Below are positions 11,259 through 23,200 of a stretch of DNA of 64,000 bases, piece by piece (position 1 is the first letter of the stretch; every line of letters starts with the position of its first letter). Source of the stretch: Sabellastarte sp. h YS-2021 (lineage: Eukaryota; Annelida; Polychaeta; Sabellida; Sabellidae). The notes under the pieces are model-generated. The model was not told the DNA's origin and ran no database searches. It saw only the letters and a program-made list of their open reading frames with translations. Location of the stretch: assembly GCA_964017235.1 (NCBI GenBank), contig OZ024928.1:87477566-87541565 (forward strand). The letters are read 5' to 3'. A program made the translations under genes and the position numbers.

Positions 11259-14200
11259 GTAAGATAGATAAATTGATTGATTGATTGACTGATTGATTGA
11301 TTGATTGATTGATTAACCATTTGATTGATCTTGAGACTGGTAAGATTTGTTGATCTTATTATGGTTACATGTATTTTGAAATTATAACAGAAAGTAGGTA
11401 AAGTATAATTCAATTCTATTATTTTTCTGGACCTTTGCATTGCTTAATTTCTACAGAAAAAGTGGAACAATCAAAACCGATTTCAAACTTCTTTTGTAGA
11501 TGGGCTTAGTAAGGGTAATTTCACCGAGACACAAACTATATAAGTAAGAAAATATGATGGGAATGTCTTGGCAGACAGATATGATTTTAGTTCTTTTTTT
11601 TTCTACGACGACCAAAAGGCTTCCCAGAAATATGTACAGATGGACAAAACTGTTGAACCTTCAAGAACATTTATCAGGCCTACGTCTTGTGTAAAGCTTC
11701 TCTTACATCCCACCATACCTGTATACACACGTAAGTGTGCTGTAAATATTGTTGAAAAAATATGAGCGTAGCCTGGTAGTGGGGTAGCAGAAATTTGCAC
11801 GTGCAAACAAGGTATATTTTCCCAACATGAGTGTCAATACTTGAATATCGAAGAACAGACTCCAACTAAAGCCTCTCTTACATCCCATCGTACGTGCCTG
11901 TACGTCCTGGTTACAGAGAAAAATCGCTGATTTGCAAGGGCCACTTAAGCTACACTTGAGATTTTATAACAGAATATCAAAGTCGCACAGATCCCACAAT
12001 GAAAAGTGGCATGCACATTTCCTATGCACGCAGGATGGCTATAAACGCATCCATGTCTCAAGGGTAACTTACGAGAGACATGCGCACGTGCATTCTCTTT
12101 GCAAGTGTTGTAAGTTCTCCCCATTTACATGTACTTACATTGTTTGCATGTGCTGTAAGATACACTCACGTGTACCTTGCATGTATATAAACCCACTGTG
12201 CAACCTGTAGTTAGTCGCAGACTGTTCTTTCATCTTCAAGTTGTGACACTCTTGTTGGGACAATTCACCTGTTTGCACTTGCAAATCTCTACTACCCCAC
12301 TACCAGCCTACGTTCATATTTTTCAACAATATTTGCAGTACACTTACGTGTGTATACACGTACGATGGGATGTAAGAGGAGCTTTACCACAGGCCCCATA
12401 GTGGGTTAATATGGGTGCAAGGTACACGTGAGTGTATTATACAGCACATGAAACCCTGCAATTGAATGGGGGGATCTTGCAACACTAGCAAGGGGAATGC
12501 ACATGTGCAAATCTCTCATAAGTTACCCTTGAGACATGGATGCGTTTATAGGAATATTGTATGCACGCAGAGAAAATGTGCATGTCAATTTTCATTGCGG
12601 GGTCTGTGCGACCTTGATATTCTGTTATAAAATCACTAGTGTAGCTTAAGTGGCCCTTGCAAATCAGGCAGTTTTTCTCTGTAACCAGGACGTATGTGCG
12701 CGTACGATGGGATGTAAGAGAGCTTTATATATACTAACATGACGGCTAAGATAACCACAAAAGATGGAAATATAAGCACGTGTTGACATCTTGAACGACA
12801 GGGTATAAATCAAGCAGCCAATGGGAATTTGGATAGCCCATGTAAAATCCATAGTGTTTGGTTATAATCTATGTGTTCTGGCCGTTTCAAAACGACCATT
12901 GGACTTTTCGAAATGGCCGAATAATTTATCAGGTCGTGTGTTTTGAAACGGCCTGGACATTTCAAAACCTATGTGAACAGAGTATATAATGCTCTTTACT
13001 TTCATTTTGATATGTTTGAAGTTGGTTTTGGTGATTTCTTTTTTGAATATGTACTTTTCAATGGGATTTAAGCTTATTGTTCAAGTACTCTCTTAATTTG
13101 TTGCGCCAATCAGTATAATCCAGTATGATATGCAATAACTTTGCTTTCTTTTTATGCCAATATATATCAACCACTTCTAAATTAATCATGTGATTACAAC
13201 CCCCCCCCCCCCCCTCCCCCCGGAAGTTGGCCTATGACCAGTCAACAGCAGAAATTACAGTCGATATATATAGCTCCAATTAATATGTATCTTCAAATGT
13301 ATAATATGTTTTGAGTCTAGGGCTATTTTGAACATTTAATTTCCAGTCATCTGTTCCTTTTTGATATATGTATGTTTCATATTCTTTTAAGTCAATGCTT
13401 GTTCCGTTTGTAAAATTTGAATCTGAAGGAAAAATGTCAAATGTATTTTTAACTTCACTGAACCATGTATATTGAGATCTCTTCTGTAGTCCCAAGACAA
13501 ACACCCTGTATCACAGTCTGCATTTATCAGTTTTACAAAGTTTATTCCAATATTTTAGTAAATTAAGTTTTCTTCAATTGTAACTACTAACCCAATTTAA
13601 AACTCCATATACAGTAGCCTTGCTCCATATACATGAACTGGCATATAGCTAAGACAGGGATGTCTGATTAGCTTATATCTCAAAACATGTATGAGTGTTT
13701 TATGAATACCGGATATCTGTGAGCATGTTTGAAAAAGATATCATGCAAACTTGAGCCTTAAGCAAGGCTATATATACAACATCAGTGGGTGAAAAATTGT
13801 GTACTCCTGAAGAAAAATTTCATGGCTTTATTCTGAACACTTTTTATTTGACTGACATACTTATGCCCCCAAACTCCAGCACTGTAATCAAGTATAGGCG
13901 ACATGCACATATTATGGAGTTTTTTTTGTATGTGTTATAATTAAGTACCCCTAGGTGATTACCAATATCTATATGTTCTTTAAAGACAAGCCCCAAATAT
14001 TAGTATTCATTTACTGCTTTAAGATTATTATCACCAAGCTGGAACAATTAACAATCTTTCCTGGAATGTGTAACCTGAGACTTACTGCAGTTGAACTTAA
14101 TTTCCCAATTTTGGCCCAATATAAATATATTTTTATAATACTGTAAACCTTTCAAGTAATGCCTACTTTTAAAAGTTTTTACAGCAAAAGATGTCTGTTA

Positions 14201-17200
14201 AACCAGTCGAAAGCTTTTTCTGCATCTATAAATGCAAGAAAAGTTTGTACAGCACGGACTGTTAGGGGCCTGCTTTCTCAGTTAGGAGGTACCTTAATTT
14301 TACAATTTGTTTACTCCTCCACTTATTATTGTAACCATTGTTTACTTCCAAGGGTCCAATCAATTTAAGGGTTACACTTCAGTAACCACAACAAGGTTTC
14401 CCTCCATTTCATTCTAACTTCAGATTTCGAAGTGTTAACAAGTATTTATTGACTGTAACTTGGATTTTAGGGTTTAGTTTTTATTTTTAACCGTAAGTTG
14501 AGATGCCTTCCTCAAAGAAAGCACCTTCCATGGCTAGGAAGAAAGTTACGGCCTCTGCCAGGGCAAGAATCTCAACTAGGAAAATCAGGAAGGACACTCA
14601 CAAAGACTTAAATGAATCGTACATACAGGCAACTTTACAGCCACAAGTGAGTACCATGCCCAGCAATTCGAATCAGGATCCCGACCCTAGAAGTACAGAC
14701 TCCTCTAACGCCATCTTATCCATGTTAACAGAACTTTCTGAGTCTAACCGGGCACTGTTGACCAGAATTGAGAGAGTTGAACAAAAGCAATCAGCGGTCA
14801 CTTATGGCAGTCAGACACCACCTCGTCTTCATGCCACTGAGAGATTCCCCCACATTCCGGCGCATACTGTGGGTCGGGAAGACAGGCAGCAACAGGTCCA
14901 TCTGGCCCCATTCAACGCCACATCTCAGCAGATCAATAATGAGGCCTGCCAGGATCTCAGGCAACGTATCATTCCGGAGGCGATGGGCTCGGCACAAGCG
15001 GCAGCTACAGCTACTACTCAATTTGAGGTACAGAATGACGGGGTACTACCACGCCTAGAAACTCTGAGGCAGATCCCCTCGGTATCCAACACAGTATCAA
15101 CGCTTCTGGGGGCTTATGAAGAACAGGCAAGGACAAGCTTACAAGGTAGGCAGCCCAGGAAATCCGGGAGATATAATTCTGAGGAAGTTGTCCAATCAGC
15201 CCCTGAGTTCCGTTGGCCCAATGAGGGCTACCACGCCCCAGGAGGGAAAAAAAGGGTGATATATGATGAACTAACATTACCTCAGTGGGTGGTGGGGCAA
15301 TTGACAAACATTTATCACATGAAGGATCAAACCACGGCCAGGAATGCCCTCCTTCAGGTCATCTTAGCCATGAAGGATGCCACATCATTACCCTGGGCAG
15401 CAGTGAGAAGTGCATGGGCCACATCGATGCATGACCTGGAGGAGGGCAACTTAGCCTGGAGAGATACCACCCAATGGTCCATTAACCGCCTGAACGCTTC
15501 CCAAATATCCATGTCAGGCACTCAGGCAAACCAGCAAAATCAGGCGAAGAAGACTTGCAGATTTTTTAATGAGGGAGTCTGCTCTCACGACTCCAGTCAC
15601 GGGAATTACAAACATGTGTGCAGTTTTTGTGATAAACAGGGGAAAACAGCAGCACATCCTGAATCAAAATGTTTCCAGAAACTTAAATCCAAAGACAAGC
15701 AGGCAGCTGTAAGCTAGGGACGAGTTGGGCCACCTGCTCAACTGTCACCCATGGTTAGCAACCGTAGAGAACTTAAGGACATCAAGGGGGGGGAGGGTTA
15801 ATAATGTTGTTATTGGAGCCCAAAGACTGTAATTTAACACTTGATAGTAACTGTAAAGCTTCTCAGCCTTGGGCTGAATACCAAGAACAGCTCTGGTCAT
15901 TATTTTATCAGGACTGTAACTTTGTAAATAGTTTCAATGACATTTCTCAAGTAACTTGTGTTAATACTTCTGATGTAATGTATGTATGTGACCCTGTTGT
16001 GGGTAACCAGCTGTGTGGTACAGTGGGGGAATATCCAGATTACGGCTCCCTCTCTAATGGTGATGGTCCATCACATGGTAGTCAAAATGATAGAATAATG
16101 TCTATGAATTTGCCCAACCACGAACATTATCTTGCTAGTAAAACCATTATTGGTCATAATATCAACTACCAGAAACCCCAGCCAGTGCGACAGCCTCACA
16201 ATTGCACTCCCCAGGTGGGGGCCCATATTTGTCAATATTCGTGGCCCCAGGAATGTTCTACACGATGGTGTACTGTCCAATTCATGAACAAGTACTGGGC
16301 AGATACTGAAGTAAACACAAGCTTAGTTTTCATTTCTGACGGTGATTCATTTCAAAAATTCTGTTTCTGGAATCAAAAAGTGGGTTCTAATGAAATTATG
16401 ATCTCGGAGTGCAAGGGTGAGGCTTTGGGTTTCCTCCAGGTGAGTCACACTGTTCAAATATTAATTAATTTTAATGTGTGTCATGATTCTAATCCAAGAC
16501 TAGCGTTTGACAACTTTGTCAAAGACTGTAACAGTAAGAATCTAGGTTTTCAATCATATTCTGAGCACATGTGTCATATTATTGACGCAATGATTGAACA
16601 GATTGATGAAAATACTTCAAATGACGCCACGGGCCGTCAAACTGTTATGGGTGCTGTTGAGTCAACTGCCGTCCGTCGTCATATCTCGCCTGATCATATA
16701 TGTCATCAGTTCGACGCCTCCCCTGACGTCGTCATTCGGGATTTTCATGATCAAAACAAAACTAGGGGTTTCTTGGCTCACACATCTATGGAATTCAAAT
16801 TCATTGGCCCAGACAGGGGTCCTCCCCCTACCACCACCACCCTGCCGGATTACATCCACATGGCCACTGTCATCCAAGCCACTGGTTTACCTAATTACAA
16901 GCTCGCAAGATTCCCCATTCACTCAGGATTGAACATACAGGCCTGGCGTCATCATCTTAAAGGCTATTATAACAAAAAATTACTTGAATATTTGACTTAT
17001 GGCTTTCCCTTATCCCTCCATACCGACACTTGTCTGAACAACACGTCGGTAGCTAATCACTACTCGGCCAAGCAATTTCCAGCTGATATCAAGCTGTACT
17101 TAGATAAGGAAATATCCCTGGGAGCCATTTTGGGCCCTTTTCCTGACATCACATTCCAAAAATTTCACTGTTCCCCCCTCCTTACCAGGCCAAAGGACAA

Positions 17201-20200
17201 TGGCAAGAGGAGGGTCATTTTGGACCTATCTTTTCCAAAGGGGGCGTCAGTAAATGACGCGGTTCACAGGGACGCCTTTGACGGAACTCCATTTACACTT
17301 AAATTTTCAACTGTGGATGATATTCTACAAGGAATCAAGTCATCTAAAGCTAGGGTCCTCCTCTCCAAGATTGATATTGCAAGGGCGTTCAGGAATCTTC
17401 GTGTAGATCCAGTTGATGCCTTCAGATTTGGAATCCACTGGGGTGGCCAGCATTTCCTGGACGTAGCGGCAGCGTTCGGCTGGCTCCATGGGACAGCTTC
17501 TTTTCAGATGGTCTCAGATGCCATTCTGTACATTATGAGACAAGTAAATTGCTCAATATTTGCTTATATCGATGATTTTATCATGATCTCCCCAGAGAAC
17601 GACGCAGAGCGTCATTTTCATAAGCTACATGACCTGTTCTCTGACCTTGGACTCCCTATAAACCAGGACAAGGTCACCCCCCCACTAGGGTCCTCACTTG
17701 TTTGGGCATAACCATCGATCTGGACAATAACTCCTTAAGTATTGAGAAAAGCAAGATGGATCAAATTCTTGAAGAATGCATCCTCGTTAGCAAAAAGCAC
17801 ACCCTTACCAAGAAACAGTTTCAGTCCTTACTGGGGAAACTCCTTTACTTGCACAAGTGCATAAAACCTGCACGCATTTTTGTTAATAGAATTCTAGCTG
17901 TTTTTAGGGACAATTCTCACAAGAATAGGATTAAACTTACAAAAGATTTTCATAAGGATATAGGTTGGTTCACTAATTTTCTTCCTTTCTTTTCTGGTTC
18001 CACAAAGATTTTCAAGGAGGAGGTTTCTGCCATCAATTCCCTGCATATCGACGCTTGCCTTACGGGAGTTGGTGGGGTTTGGAATAGCAGGGTATATGCT
18101 GCACCTATACCTACCTTTGTGGGTCTTAATCTCAGTATTGCCCACCTTGAAATGATCAATGTGCTTATTGCCCTAAGGGTCTGGGCTCCCCTCTGGGCCC
18201 AGTCCACAGTTAAGTTTAGTTGCGATAACCTGGCAGTTGTGCAAGTGGTCACTTCTGGCAAAACTAAAGACAGTTTTCTTAATGCTTGCTTACGAAATAT
18301 CTGGCTGGTCACAGCCACCCATGACATTAACCTCTTGATTGAGCATATAGAAGGCAAGAAGAACATAATTGCAGATTCTCTATCCAGAATTTTCTCACAA
18401 AAAGGTATTTCTGACAATATGTACCACCATCTGTCACATAATTTCACGTGGGACAAGGTTCCTATTCATTTCTTTGACCTCAATCTTCATATATAATTTC
18501 AGGTTCTTCCCAGGACCCCCAGGGACTACTTTCACTGGCATGGCAGCGAGTCCTGGGAGCATACAGACCTGGGACCATCCAAGCGCAAAAGACTCATTTT
18601 AAAACATTTCTGTCAGTATTGGTCTTTTACGACCTACCTATTGAAGTTTCAGCCAGGAATCTCCTCATATTTCTAGAATTTTTGGCTAGGAATTCCATTT
18701 CCCCTAGGGTGGTTCGCAACTATTTCTCTTCAATTTCATCCCTTTCAAAATTTTTCAATCTTGATACCAGGGACCTCTCACACCCAGCGGTCACCAGATT
18801 TCTCAGAGGACTTTCCATCAGTTCCCCTTTCCGTCCCACCCCCAGGGGCATCTTTGACATAAGAACCATGTATGCCATCTCCAAAGCTTGTGACTCCCTG
18901 GGGGACCCCCCCTTGTTCAGAGCAATTTTTCTGGTGGCCTTTTATGCATTTTTTAGACTCTCCAACATTGCCCCACACTCTGCTCGCCAGTTTTCTAAGG
19001 ATAGACATTTCCTGAGGCAGGATCTCATGTTTCACCCCCCTGGGGCTCACTTGCTGGTAAAATGGGCAAAAAATTTACAAGATTCCAATTCTTTCCATAT
19101 TGTCCAACTTCCCATGGTAGACAACTTCTTTTTATGTCCAGTCAAAGCACTGCAAACTCTTCTTAGGTCCCGACCCTTACCTCCTCATGCTCCACTGTTT
19201 GCTCAATCTCGTCCTCCCTACCACCAGATCATCGACACTCAAGTTAGGGATGCCCTTAGGTCTATCCTGGCTTCCCTCAATATCTCTCCAACTGGCCATG
19301 GTTTCCATACCTTTAGACGTTCTGGAGCTACGTTCGCCTTTGATAACAATGTCCCTTTGCAGAATATTATGGCCCATGGCCTTTGGCGTAGTTCTTCAGT
19401 TTGGACCTACCTCCAGAACGCCTCTCAGGCCCCCTCCATCATTCCCTCCACCTTTGCTTCGGTCATCCCTTCCTTCTTTTAGTTTGGCTTGGTGGTTTTA
19501 AAAATTTTCTATGTCACATAAAAAATGTTTTAAATACCTTGTATCTAGTCATTCATACTATACTAACTTGTAAAATAAACTCCAAACTTGAAATTCCATC
19601 TTGTTGTTCACCACCTCGGGCTTGACCTTCATCTGACCTTGATAGGACCTCCAACTGTGTACAGCACGGACTGTTAGGGGCCTGCTTTCTCAGTTAGGAG
19701 GTACCTTAATTTTACAATTTGTTTACTCCTCCACTTATTATTGTAACCATTGTTTACTTCCAAGGGTCCAATCAATTTAAGGGTTACACTTCAGTAACCA
19801 CAACAAGGTTTCCCTCCATTTCATTCTAACTTCAGATTTCGAAGTGTTAACAAGTATTTACCCACCACCACTTCCCTAGCACAACTGACTGCTTGCTTAT
19901 GCATAATTCGAGTCCAGTGGACTCCCAACCCCTTCTTTCGAGCTAGGGGTTGACCTGCCTCTGTAGCCCTGACCCCTCATGTCATCCCGCATGAGGGAGT
20001 TCTCCAAAGGATCGATGTAGGCTCAGGGGTTTTTCTTGGGATAACAGGTTGGACCATGTTGACCCTGGCTCCCCCTCTCGAGTTGACAATTTTGATCTTG
20101 AATGTGACCTTACCTCTCTTAGCATGATCAACTTTGAGGGATGTTTTAGATCCTGTGCTTCTGATGTTCTCCTCAGATTGGTAACCTGAGGTTGCTTAGT

Positions 20201-23200
20201 CGTAATCCAGTTTCACAGTACTCTCCTTTGCCTTGACCCCTTGCGTTGTCCCGCCACAAGGGAGGTCTCCACAGGGATTGATGTGGGCTTAGGTGTATTG
20301 GGACAGGTAGGGCCAGGCTGACCCTGGTTCCCCCTCTCTATTATGTAACTTTCGCCATGATTATGTCATTTCGTGCTCTGTGAGCCATTTCAGAGAGATG
20401 TACTTCTAGGGTTGTTTCTCTCATGTATAGCGTTTAAGCTGCATTATTTTCTGTATGACGTGTTCCCATAATTGTATTCTGTGTTATGCATTTTATACTT
20501 GGGTCTGTGACCCGTGTGGTGGTTTTAAAAATTTTCTATGTCACATAAAAAATGTTTTAAATACCTTGTATCTAGTCATTCATACTATACTAACTTGTAA
20601 AAGGTTTAACAGAACACAAATGTTGTCTTCATAGTTACGATTTAGCCTAACACCATTTTGTTTATTTGCCAAAAGGGGTTACTTTCAAGTTATTGTGATA
20701 TTCTATTGTTTATAATGCTAGTAAATAACTTGTACACAGTAGACCTAAGACTTATTGATCTGTACTGTGCGGGTATTATTAGATCCTGTGTGCAACTATT
20801 TGGGATGGGTTTCATAATATCTACTCTCCCAATAGAGGTAATGATGCCAGACTCATAGATAGGTCCAAACCTATAGTGCTACAATTTTCCTACTGAACTT
20901 TCTTTTCTTTCGCCTGTAAACCTTATGAAATTTGCTTCAACAATTTTTATACAACATAAGTTTAATTTTTCTCAAATGGTAATTCTGCGGGGAATTCAAA
21001 TATTCGTTTTCACTAACTACTATATCATTTCACAAGTCATCTAGTTCTGTGTTCCAGAAAGCCATTGGTTTCTTTTAAGCCATTCTTTTGCTTGCCTGTT
21101 AAAGTTTAAGTATTTTAATTTTTATTAATTTCATCTTAGTACAAATTGCAAAAAAATTCATACAAAGTATCTATGTTTTCATGTGTAGACTGATTTTGAA
21201 GAAAGTGTGCTATAGTGTTTCCAAATCATTAAGTAATAGATACGAGGGAATCTGTTAGAATATTTCTGAAATTATATTTAGTTTCATTTACTTTCTTTAT
21301 ATCTACATTATTTGCAGAGGATACAGGATCAAAACTAATGTCTAAAACATTGATAATGTAGTCCAGTATTAAAGTGTCCTCAAAACCTATGTCTCCTTTG
21401 AAAGAATTTATTATGTTATTCTTTAGATTAATAAAACATCTCTCTCTTTTTCTCAAGTAAGAGCTAAAATTAGGCGTTAGAAAATGTAATGTATGTAATG
21501 ATGTACATCTCAAGTGATTAACAATACAAATTAAGAATTAATTGTTAAAATGTACTGAATTTCATGTTGTTGGTCCTAACATGATAAACCAAGTCTGAGT
21601 TTAAGGTTGATTTAAGTGATAGATAAGTGCTCCATAACTTCAATTTAGAAGCACAAAGGAGAAGTATCGAAGTTTAAGTTTAATTAAGCTGGGGGACTGC
21701 GAACTCTATTTACAATGTGATTTCTCAAGGTTTTTATTGGAAACTCGGTCAACAAAAACCAACACAACATCATGTTAATAAAGTATCATTATTGTGACTT
21801 TTGTGGAGTTATAAATAAAGCATAACCAAGTAAGTATGAGTTTCCGGATTTGTGTTTCTGTCTCACCGTGAATGGACTTAATATTTTACCTACAGTTTTG
21901 CATTTATATTATCGATATTAAGAAACTATCTGAAAACTGTTTTCAAGAATAACACGTGTAAATTACCAGTGTGACTATTAAAGCCTTGCTAACTCAGTTT
22001 TCAGGCCAAAGAATGGTTGGCACACTGTCATTCACACAATGCATAGATTGGAGTATTTCATGACAAGTTTAATGATAAGCATTTTTTTACCAAACATGGT
22101 CATTTGGCAATATGTGTAAGACCACAATTAGTGCCAAAGTATTGCTCTATTTTATATATTTAGGTTTATCAAACAATCCAAAGCTTGTTTGAGGTTGTCA
22201 ATAGATCTATAACATTCACATAAGTGGTAAATACATATATGAGTACATTTTAACATTCAGTCAATCTGTAAACCAACTTTCAATCCATATTCTGGTTATT
22301 TTCTAAGCTATAAATTTCGATAGCTACAATGTATGTACATATTCACAGCAAACCTGTGAAGCCAGTTATTGCACAAAATGACAAAAGGACCAGTCATTAC
22401 ACGTAATGAGTAAAATGTTCAATGATTTCATGCAATAACTGACATGTATGCCCCATTTTTACACAGACAAGATTTTAATTAATCCATATACTTGTGTTAG
22501 GCAGTTTCCTGAGTGTCCCTAACCACGAAGTTACTAAAAGTAAAAGTTAGCAAAAAAATCAAATAAAACACATTTTGAGGAAATTTAATTATTTACAAGG
22601 TATAGCGCACACATGATAAATTATTATATAGAATATCTTTTAAAGAGGTTTATATTTCAAAAGTGTCATTCATTTGGTGTTTTTATGTCCCTCTGAATGA
22701 AAGTTTCTGTTTGTCAATATTTCTGTGGAATGGATAATCATTGTGTTCTCTTATAGATGTCCTTTCATCATGCTTCAAACACAGACATACAGATTTACAA
22801 TATCTCTTTTTGAAGCATAATATCAGGGCATTTTAAAAGAGACATCTAGATTTATAAATGGGGGGTAGCGGGTAACACTCCGGTTCAAACCCATGACCCT
22901 AAGTAGGATAGTTTGTAGCTGCTTATTAATGACCAGCAGATTACAGTACAGAATCTTGACCAACTGTATGTACTGTATTCCTCTGCCATCAAAACTACCC
23001 GTCGTGTTATGATCTAAATGTACAATGTGTTGAATGCAAAGAAATCATTTCAAATAATAGATTTACTATGGAAGCTCTGGACTGCCAAAGTTTTTTTTAT
23101 TTTACTAACTTGAATATGCCAGTTAGTTAACTTGAATATTCCAGTTAGTAACTGGAATATACGAGTTAATAACTGGAATATACCAGTTACTAACTTGAAC

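Larger units (their letters stand above)
14246..20602 (+). mobile_element. Ngaro-type tyrosine-recombinase retrotransposon 1 (complete)
   Basis: The layout is A1 (14246-14448), gag, RT/RNase H, YR, B1 (19490-19575), A2 (19658-19860), B2 (20517-20602). These are the split direct repeats typical of Ngaro/PAT elements, which integrate through a circular DNA intermediate using a tyrosine recombinase and make no target-site duplication. A1 and A2 look identical over 203 bp and B1 and B2 over 86 bp, suggesting recent insertion. Two departures from the textbook layout are 82 bp between B1 and A2 and 656 bp between A2 and B2. The element sits in a LINE in intron 1 of the plus-strand galactosyltransferase gene. 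Confidence 0.9.

Noticed and set aside
17677-17711. Programmed frameshift between RT and RNase H
   Set aside because: The break lies inside the RT domain rather than between proteins, and sits in a C7 run; mutation or sequencing error is simpler.
18369-18602. Separate 77-aa ORF between RNase H and recombinase, with an ATG at 18540
   Set aside because: It is in the wrong frame; the conserved AYRPGTIQ recombinase sequence is in the neighbouring frame.
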